This document shows, piece after piece, positions 24,364 through 29,150 of a stretch of DNA of 29,150 bases. Source of the DNA: Chloroflexia bacterium (GTDB taxonomy: Bacteria; Chloroflexota; Chloroflexia; Thermobaculales; Thermobaculaceae); NCBI GenBank assembly GCA_013695265.1, contig JACDAU010000322.1, positions 1 to 29,150 on the forward strand, in the 5' to 3' direction. The notes beneath the pieces are model-generated. The model saw nothing but the letters and a program-made list of their open reading frames with translations. It was not told the DNA's origin and did no database searches. The position numbers and the translations under genes were made by a program. The stretch's first letter is position 1. The number at the start of each line of letters is the position of its first letter.

Positions 24364-25428
24364 TCAGGAAACCTTCCCGCCTCCGAGCACTTCCTCGCCA
24401 TCATAGAAGACAACGGCCTGCCCCGGCGCGATACTGCCGGGACCGAGCAGATCAAGCTGTGCGGCGCCGTCGTCGAGCGGCGTGACCAGCGCCGGGACGT
24501 TCGCGCCGCGATAGCGCAGCTTGACGTCCGCCCGTATTGGCTCCGCTGGCGTCAACCCGTGGGTGAAGCTCACGCCATGCAGCAGCAGCCGGTCCGTGCC
24601 GAGATCCTCGCGCGATCCCACGACGACGGTATTCGCCTTTGCATCAAGTTGTGTGACGTAGAGCGGGTGCCCTGCAGTCACACCCAGTCCCCTGCGCTGC
24701 CCCACCGTGTAAAAGGCCAGACCCTGGTGCCTGCCAAGCACTCGGCCCGACGTGTCCTTAATCTGTCCTGGCGCAACCGCCTGCGGTGCGCGTCGGCGGA
24801 GGAAGCCCTTGTAATCTCCGTCGGGGATGAAACAGATGTCCTGACTCTCCGGCTTGTTCGCAGTGACCAGGCCATACTGCGCCGCGAGCCGGCGCGTCTC
24901 GCTCTTGGTTTGCTCCCCGATCGGTAGCAGCGTGCGCTGCAGTTCACGTGGCCCGAGCATGTACAGTGCATAGCTCTGGTCCTTGTCCGGATCCACGCCG
25001 GTCAGGAGTTTCGCCAGTCCCTCCTCGTGCCGCACGCGCGCGTAATGCCCGGTGGCGAGGTAATCCGCGCCGAGCGCCATCGCCTGATTGAAGAGGTGTT
25101 TGAACTTGATTTGCGCGTTGCACGCGACGCAAGGGTTCGGGGTTCGGCCCTTCAGGTACTCGCCCACGAAGTAATCAACAACGTCCGTGCCGAATTCGCG
25201 CTCCATGTTTAGCGCGTGGAAGGGGACCCCGATGCTATTGCATACCGATTCCGCATCGCGCATCGAGTCGAGCGTGCAGCACTGTTTGCTTAACCGGTAC
25301 GCTTCCGCGTTCGCCTTTGAGTACAGACGCAGGTTCACGCCGATCACGTTGTGCCCCTGCTCCTTGAGTACCGTAGCCGCGACGGAGCTATCGACTCCGC
25401 CGCTCATCGCCACTACAACCGTCGCCAT
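24364..25428 (-). CDS. mnmA: MnmA: tRNA-specific 2-thiouridylase
   Basis: 354 residues, normal for MnmA. The PP-loop is SGGVDSS (9-15). The catalytic cysteines are C103 in NPCVACNAQIKFK and C199 in PESQDICFIPDGDY. Other landmarks are TGHYARV, DKDQSYALYML, GRHQGLAFYTVGQRRGLGV and, near the end, GQAVVFYDGEEVLGGG. The enzyme installs 2-thiouridine at tRNA position 34 (Lys, Glu, Gln) using persulfide sulfur from a cysteine desulfurase, which is not in the window. The ATG at 25426-25428 has AAGGAG about 13 nt upstream, a little far, but no better start is available. Confidence 0.95.
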   Translation of the reverse strand: MATVVVAMSGGVDSSVAATVLKEQGHNVIGVNLRLYSKANAEAYRLSKQCCTLDSMRDAESVCNSIGVPFHALNMEREFGTDVVDYFVGEYLKGRTPNPCVACNAQIKFKHLFNQAMALGADYLATGHYARVRHEEGLAKLLTGVDPDKDQSYALYMLGPRELQRTLLPIGEQTKSETRRLAAQYGLVTANKPESQDICFIPDGDYKGFLRRRAPQAVAPGQIKDTSGRVLGRHQGLAFYTVGQRRGLGVTAGHPLYVTQLDAKANTVVVGSREDLGTDRLLLHGVSFTHGLTPAEPIRADVKLRYRGANVPALVTPLDDGAAQLDLLGPGSIAPGQAVVFYDGEEVLGGGKVS

Positions 25429-25488
25429 GCGTCTCTGCTATCTCCTTTGTCTCACACCCGCCATCCGCTGTTGCAGGCGACGTATCTG

Positions 25489-25517
25489 ACTATACTCAAC
25501 TGCTGCGGCATGGAAGT
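25489..25517 (-). promoter_or_regulatory. Possible mnmA promoter
   Basis: On the minus strand a -10 TATAGT (25489-25494, 5 of 6) lies 17 bp from a weak -35 TCACTT (25512-25517, 3 of 6). It is placed 60 bp upstream of the mnmA ATG. Confidence 0.35.
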
Positions 25518-25523
25518 GACGCC

Positions 25524-25612
25524 GCTCCCGTACGGCGCCTGGTCTCCATGCCTGCCCGGCCACCGTGCCATCCCGTACGGTACGGGGCTCCGTGCCTGCC
25601 CGCATTGCCCCG
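25524..25612. repeat. Diverged tandem repeat (period 44-45 bp) between mnmA and the YqhQ-like gene
   Basis: Two units, 25524-25568 and 25569-25612, both begin TCCCGTACGG and share CTCCATGCCTGCCCG (25542-25556) versus CTCCGTGCCTGCCCG (25586-25600). The flanking GC-rich sequence can form short hairpins, for example CGGGGC (25581-25586) with GCCCCG (25605-25610). It resembles the GC-rich intergenic repeats common in some Chloroflexota genomes; that comparison is from memory and untested. Confidence 0.55.
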
Positions 25613-25671
25613 TGACTACCCAGCCACAGGGCGACCACGGAGAGCCGCACCTTACACGACCTAGAATGGTA

Positions 25672-26568
25672 TCAGACCAGCTCCGGCGCCTGCTCAACGT
25701 CCAGCACACGGGCCGGCAGCACAGCATTCAACGCCGTGATCGCCGCTTCCAGCATCGGCTCGTCCGGCTCGCGGGTGGTCAGCCCCTGCATGGCAAGGCT
25801 TGGCGCGAGCAGGACCCGCACGAAGGGCACGTGGTAATATCGGGCACCCAGCCGGAGCAGCTCGTACGACACCGCAGCAATCACTGGCACAAAGACCACG
25901 CGGGCCAGCAACCGCAGCCAGAGCGCTGGCCAGCCGGCGAGCGCGAACACGAGCACGGAGACGAGCACAACGGTCAACAAAAACCCCGTGCCGCATCGGG
26001 GGTGTCGCGTGCTGTGCCGCGCGACCTCGTCCGTGGTCAACTCCGCTCCGGCCTCATATGCGTTGATCGTCTTGTGCTCCGCGCCGTGGTACCCAAAGAC
26101 GCGGCGGATGTCCGGCACGCGGCCTATCGCCACGATGTAGAGGAGGACCACGGAGAGGCGGACGAATCCCTCGAAAAGGTTCTTGAGGACACTGCCCGGC
26201 AACCAGCGATCGAAGAGAATCGTGATGCCATGGGGGAGCAGGAAAAAGAGCACCACGGAGAACAGGATCGACAGCGCAACTGTTACGGCCAGACCTGCCC
26301 CAGACTTTTCCTCCGCCTCATCGTTCGTTGCGACCTTCGCCGAGAAGCCCATTGCCTTGATCCCGAGAGAGAGCATCTCCCAAATCATCACCACGCCTCG
26401 CAGAAAGGGAATGCGAGTGACTGGTCCGGAGAAAACCCTCGGGTTCAGCGGCTCTTCAAGCATCGCGAGCGTGCCATCTTCCCGCCGGACCGCAACCGCC
26501 ATGCGGTCCCGACCCCGCATCATGACGCCTTCGAGCACTGCCTGGCCGCCATAGTAAAACTTGCTCAA
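25672..26568 (-). CDS. YqhQ-like DUF1385 membrane protein
   Basis: About 298 residues. The N-terminal signature FYYGGQAVLEGVMMRGRDRM is typical of DUF1385/YqhQ proteins, and the central motif FGYHGAEHKTINAYEAG is also diagnostic. Late in the protein comes RHPRCGTGFLLTVVLVSVL. About four to five membrane helices are predicted. In Bacillus, YqhQ is a membrane protein of uncertain function. The frame is open to 26679, but that extension covers a good promoter. The TTG at 26566-26568 follows AGGAGG with 4-nt spacing and puts the YGGQAV motif where the family normally has it. It is transcribed on its own, with mnmA 243 bp downstream. Confidence 0.88.
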   Translation of the reverse strand: MSKFYYGGQAVLEGVMMRGRDRMAVAVRREDGTLAMLEEPLNPRVFSGPVTRIPFLRGVVMIWEMLSLGIKAMGFSAKVATNDEAEEKSGAGLAVTVALSILFSVVLFFLLPHGITILFDRWLPGSVLKNLFEGFVRLSVVLLYIVAIGRVPDIRRVFGYHGAEHKTINAYEAGAELTTDEVARHSTRHPRCGTGFLLTVVLVSVLVFALAGWPALWLRLLARVVFVPVIAAVSYELLRLGARYYHVPFVRVLLAPSLAMQGLTTREPDEPMLEAAITALNAVLPARVLDVEQAPELV

Positions 26569-26593
26569 TAGCCCTCCTGTCTGTTTATCTTCG

Positions 26594-26622
26594 ATTTTAG
26601 CAAAGAACCCTGATTCTGTAGA
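26594..26622 (-). promoter_or_regulatory. Promoter of the YqhQ-like gene
   Basis: On the minus strand a -35 TCTACA (26617-26622, 4 of 6) and a -10 TAAAAT (26594-26599, 5 of 6) are spaced 17 bp apart. It lies inside the longer open frame and so supports the start at 26568. Confidence 0.55.
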
Positions 26623-26745
26623 CACCATCAGCATATCAGCCAAGGATATCTCAAGGTCGGTGCGATGGCCTTTAGACATTTCATTCGCCTGGCATTATCA
26701 ACCGCCACTGGGCTGTCATACGCAATCCGCTTGAACACTATTGCA

Positions 26746-26812
26746 TGTCATCCCGAACGGAGTGAGGGATCCGTAACTCCGACCACGGATTCCTCGCAAG
26801 CTCGGAATGACA
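26746..26812. repeat. 67-bp palindromic interspersed repeat (REP/MITE-like)
   Basis: The element starts TGTCATCCCGAACGGAGTG and ends CAAGCTCGGAATGACA. Its two halves are imperfect inverted copies (TGTCATCCCGA-N-GAGGGATCCG against TGTCATTCCGA-N-GAGGAATCCG), so it can fold into one long hairpin. The pattern of TGTCATTCCGAG followed by a CGAGGAATC stretch is a well-known interspersed repeat in many bacterial genomes. No transposase is nearby, and I saw no second copy in the window. Confidence 0.75.
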
Positions 26813-26923
26813 GATGCGCTACTCTTCAGCCGGAGTTCGTATCAGGCGAAGAATCTATGGCTGCGGACCTCTCGTACCGCCTTCATCATTTGAACGCTCA
26901 GGCGTGGCGGTAAGCTTTGGCAC

Positions 26924-26943
26924 GGGCGTTCAGTTGAACGCCC
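26924..26943. promoter_or_regulatory. 20-bp palindrome upstream of the recJ promoter (possible operator)
   Basis: GGGCGTTCA (26924-26932) and TGAACGCCC (26935-26943) are perfect inverted arms around GT. It lies 53 bp upstream of the recJ -35. A half-site-like TTTGAACGCTC occurs just upstream at 26890-26900. The binding protein is unknown. Confidence 0.4.
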
Positions 26944-26996
26944 CTATGAGCGGTGCTTCTCCGGTGGTTGCCTGTGGCCAACGCGCGCGGAGGACA

Positions 26997-27025
26997 TTGT
27001 CACGTCGGCGGCCTGGTGCTAGCAT
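26997..27025 (+). promoter_or_regulatory. recJ promoter, apparently leaderless
   Basis: A -35 TTGTCA (26997-27002, 5 of 6) and a -10 TAGCAT (27020-27025, 4 of 6) are exactly 17 bp apart. Transcription would be expected to start about 7-8 nt after the -10, which falls at or next to the recJ ATG at 27033. Confidence 0.5.
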
Positions 27026-27032
27026 GGTTGCC

Positions 27033-28742
27033 ATGACCCTCCACGACGCCGCGCCGAACGCCAGGCCCGAGCCATGGATCGTGCGCAGCGCGCACCTGCC
27101 ACCGGATCTCCCCCTACGCGAGAAGCTGCTACTGCTGCGTGGTCTGCCTGCCGGGCCAGAACGCGACCACTTCCTCTATCCTGCGCCACACCGAACGCTC
27201 AACCAACTCCTCGGCGACCCCGCAACCCTACCCGATATGCCGCAGGCGGTCGCGCGGTTGCGCGATGCGGTGAAGACCGGCGAAACGATCTGCGTGTACG
27301 GCGATTACGACGCCGACGGGGTAACGGCAACGGCGATTCTCGTACGCGGGCTCCGCTGCCTGGGCGCGACGGTGGAGTACTACATCCCACACCGGGTCGA
27401 AGAGGGCTTCGGGCTCAAGGAGGAGGCGATCCGAACCATCGCGGCTGGCGGCGCGCGGTTGCTTGTCACGGTGGACTGTGGCACGTCCGACGGTTCCGAG
27501 GTCGCGGTCGCGCGTGCGCACGGCATGGACGTCATCATAACCGACCACCACTCCTTGCCGGCGACGCTGCCGGACGCCGTGGCGGTGGTGAACCCCAACC
27601 GCCCTGAGAACCTGTATCCGGAGCACTTTCTGACCGGCGCGGGGCTCGCGTACAACGTGCTGCGCGCGCTCGCCTACTCAATGGGCGCGGCGCCAAACCT
27701 GAAGGGCTCGGAGTACGTCCAACTCGCCGCGCTGGGCACGATTGCCGACGTCGCGCGCATCCTGGGTGAAAACCGCGTCCTGGTGCGAGCGGGGCTGGTC
27801 GCGCTCCACCTGCGTCCACTGCCCGGCGTGCGGGCCATGCTCGCCGTCTCTGGCTTTCGGGGCACGGAGGTCACGGAAACGGACGTCAGCTTCAAGCTCG
27901 CGCCCCGCCTCAATGCGGCTGGCCGGATGGCCCACGCCAACCTTGCGTGCGAACTGCTGCTGGCGGACGACCCAACCCATGCGGGCCAGCTCGCACGTGA
28001 TATGGAGCGGCTTAACGAGAGCCGGCGCGCCACAACGGACGGTATGTTGCTCCAGGCGTCCGGACTGGTGGACGCGGGCCACGTTTTTGGCGGCGATGTG
28101 CTCACGGTATACCACGAGGACTGGTCGCCCGCGCTGCTCGGCATCATCGCGGGGCGACTGTCGAAGCTGCATGCGGTGCCAGTAATCGCCGCCAGCCGGG
28201 ACGGTGACGGGGTGCGTGCTTCCGCCCGCTCCGTGCCCGGCCTCGATATCACGCGCGCACTCGACGGTTGCGCTGAACTCCTCACGGAACATGGCGGACA
28301 CGCACAGGCGGCGGGTTTCTCTACGTCCACGGCTGGACTTCGCGCGGTGCATGAGCATTTGTTGCGCGTGTTCGCCGGTTCGCGCAAAGCAGTGACCGTG
28401 GAGGTCGACGCAGAACTCTCGCCTGGCGACCTCTCGTCCGCGCTGGTCGAGGACGTCGCCGCGCTTTCGCCGTTTGGCGGAGGCAACCCGGAGCCACTGT
28501 TTGGCCTCCGTAACGTGCAACCACGCGGTGTCCGAGTGTTCGGAAAGCAGCGCGCGCACCTAAGCTTCGAGGTGCCAGGGGCCAGCGGTATTCCGGTCGA
28601 GGTGATCGCGTTTGGCATGAGCGACCGAGCCAGAACCTTCAGCGGCCCCATGGACCTCGTCGTCCGCACAATGCGCCAGATGAACGGTGCCGCGCTGCCC
28701 CTCCGTCTCTCCCTGGAGCACGCCGACCGCGCCAAACCCTAG
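27033..28742 (+). CDS. recJ: RecJ: single-stranded-DNA-specific 5'-3' exonuclease
   Basis: 569 residues from the chosen ATG, the usual RecJ core length. DHH-domain motifs are DYDADG (91-96), VTVDCG (145-150), TDHH (170-173) and LAALGTIADV (231-240). The DHHA1 domain follows with TEHGGHAQAAGFS (GGH at 421-423), then the C-terminal OB-like region. These metal-binding residues all appear intact. RecJ resects 5' ends in RecF-pathway recombination, base-excision and mismatch repair. The frame is open to 26814, but that extension shows no similarity and contains the promoter. ATGs at 27024 and 27033 both lack a Shine-Dalgarno; 27033 fits a leaderless start. The gene appears to be transcribed alone. 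Confidence 0.93.
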   Translation: MTLHDAAPNARPEPWIVRSAHLPPDLPLREKLLLLRGLPAGPERDHFLYPAPHRTLNQLLGDPATLPDMPQAVARLRDAVKTGETICVYGDYDADGVTATAILVRGLRCLGATVEYYIPHRVEEGFGLKEEAIRTIAAGGARLLVTVDCGTSDGSEVAVARAHGMDVIITDHHSLPATLPDAVAVVNPNRPENLYPEHFLTGAGLAYNVLRALAYSMGAAPNLKGSEYVQLAALGTIADVARILGENRVLVRAGLVALHLRPLPGVRAMLAVSGFRGTEVTETDVSFKLAPRLNAAGRMAHANLACELLLADDPTHAGQLARDMERLNESRRATTDGMLLQASGLVDAGHVFGGDVLTVYHEDWSPALLGIIAGRLSKLHAVPVIAASRDGDGVRASARSVPGLDITRALDGCAELLTEHGGHAQAAGFSTSTAGLRAVHEHLLRVFAGSRKAVTVEVDAELSPGDLSSALVEDVAALSPFGGGNPEPLFGLRNVQPRGVRVFGKQRAHLSFEVPGASGIPVEVIAFGMSDRARTFSGPMDLVVRTMRQMNGAALPLRLSLEHADRAKP

Positions 28743-29059
28743 CGTCGCCGCCGGATCGCCGGGACCATCGCTGCTGTTTGGCAGTCGTTGTGTTGACTCG
28801 TGGACGACCGTTCAGGTCGGATCGAATCACGCTGTCCCATATTTCTCGCACAACTGCAACGACCGATCAACCGCCACACGATCGACAGCGGGTACCAGCA
28901 GGTCTCGACAGGTACTAGAAGTACTATGCATTTCACAGTACCTAGGTCATATTTCGCACGGAAGATAGGTGTCATATACTCACATCAGGTCGGGGATGCA
29001 ACAAACGAGCCCCCGTAGAAACTACAATGCAGCAGAGACTGCAAAAAGGAGCTATCGAA
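28743..29059. other. 317-bp non-coding region between recJ and the Flp pilin gene
   Basis: No convincing gene was found. The first half has only a short dyad (CGACC/GGTCG, 28804-28818) and no clear recJ terminator. The second half (28910-29043) holds an inverted repeat AGGTACT/AGTACCT (28910-28916 and 28937-28943). It also has the similar direct repeats TAGGTCATAT (28943-28952) and TAGGTGTCATAT (28966-28977), -10-like sequences and a 5-bp hairpin TGCAG/CTGCA (29028-29032 and 29039-29043) just before the ribosome binding site. It looks like a regulated upstream region for the pilin gene. Confidence 0.5.
28953..28980 (+). promoter_or_regulatory. Candidate Flp pilin promoter
   Basis: A -35 TTCGCA (28953-28958, 4 of 6) and a -10 TATACT (28975-28980, 5 of 6) are spaced 16 bp apart. 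An alternative -10, TACAAT, lies at 29023-29028 but has no matching -35. The -10 overlaps the second TAGGTGTCATAT repeat, so a regulator bound there could control it. Confidence 0.4.
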
Positions 29060-29150
29060 ATGACTCAGGCTTACATCTACGCTCAGTACCTCGTTGCAGA
29101 CGCCAAGAGCTACGTGCTTACCCCCCGGAAGGGCCAGGGAATGGTCGAGT
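29060..29150 (+). CDS. flp: Flp/Fap-type pilin, N-terminal fragment (runs off the right edge)
   Basis: Only 30 codons are present. The end of the visible part, TPRKGQGMVE, matches the Flp prepilin processing region: basic residues, a G-Q-G cleavage context and the conserved Glu that starts the pilin helix (usually GQGMVEYALIL). The 22-residue leader before it is somewhat hydrophilic, typical of type IVb prepilins cleaved by TadV/CpaA. The ATG at 29060-29062 has AAGGAGC about 9 nt upstream. The product would be the main subunit of the pilus built by the Tad proteins encoded at 1-5006. The call rests on a short stretch and should be confirmed with the sequence beyond the window. Confidence 0.75.
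   Translation, partial: MTQAYIYAQYLVADAKSYVLTPRKGQGMVE

Larger units (their letters stand above)
26569..27032. other. 464-bp divergent intergenic region
   Basis: It lies between the YqhQ-like gene and recJ. It holds the promoters of both genes, a 67-bp palindromic repeat (26746-26812) and a 20-bp palindrome (26924-26943). The recJ frame is open through part of it, but nothing in that extension resembles RecJ. No other gene was recognised. Confidence 0.6.

Noticed and set aside
25351..26571. 406-residue plus-strand open frame
   Set aside because: Antisense to the YqhQ-like gene and part of mnmA. The translation is rich in His, Arg and Gln with no family pattern and no ribosome binding site; it is a shadow of GC-rich codon use.
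28739..28975. 78-residue minus-strand open frame between recJ and the pilin
   Set aside because: No ribosome binding site, no recognisable pattern, and it overlaps the repeat-rich control region.
28981..29005. sigma54 (-24/-12) promoter before the pilin
   Set aside because: The GG and GC doublets are not 10 bp apart, so the fixed sigma54 spacing is not met.

Overview
The window is GC-rich bacterial chromosome. Its gene content (Tad/Flp pilus genes without a secretin, an EF-G-like GTPase, Rex, an Agl23-type (TIGR03663) membrane protein, YqhQ/DUF1385, MnmA, a YtxH-like protein) and its strong AGGAGG-type ribosome binding sites with frequent GTG/TTG starts suggest a Chloroflexota bacterium. That assignment is an inference from gene content, not from a marker phylogeny. 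Nearly all DNA is coding. No rRNA, tRNA, transposase or CRISPR array was recognised.

Layout. 1-5006 (minus strand) is part of a Tad (tight adherence) pilus locus. Two TadE-like pseudopilins and a TadG-like protein come first. A 410-bp gap with its own promoter follows, then cpaB, cpaE and the start of the cpaF ATPase, which runs off the left edge. An EF-G-like GTPase diverges at 5159 and meets a NagD-type HAD phosphatase tail to tail at 7246-7249, where the two stop codons overlap. Next are a degenerate PP2C-like protein with a C-terminal propeller-like region (minus), then a GT4 glycosyltransferase and folC overlapping by ATGA (plus). 12785-17021 (minus) holds rex and a carbohydrate ABC transporter (lipoprotein binding protein plus two permeases, no ATPase).

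17242-22989 (minus) is a compact four-ORF cell-envelope unit: Agl23-like protein, a second Agl23/GT39-like membrane protein, an NHL-repeat protein and a UPF0104 flippase-like protein. The second membrane protein and the NHL protein lie in the same reading frame, separated only by one TAG codon. The last transmembrane helix and the extracytoplasmic WYLRDF segment of the Agl23 fold lie after that TAG. The pair therefore looks like one Agl23-NHL fusion gene split by an amber codon. This is the most unusual thing in the window.

23214-24240 (minus) carries three small membrane-protein genes, followed by mnmA and a YqhQ-like gene. A 464-bp divergent region holds a 67-bp palindromic interspersed repeat and an apparently leaderless recJ promoter. 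recJ (plus) is followed by a 317-bp region rich in short repeats, and then by the first 30 codons of an Flp pilin. Tad pilus genes therefore bracket the window, with the pilin about 24 kb from the assembly genes.

Start codons were often moved from the longest ORF to the best-placed Shine-Dalgarno; each entry says where.
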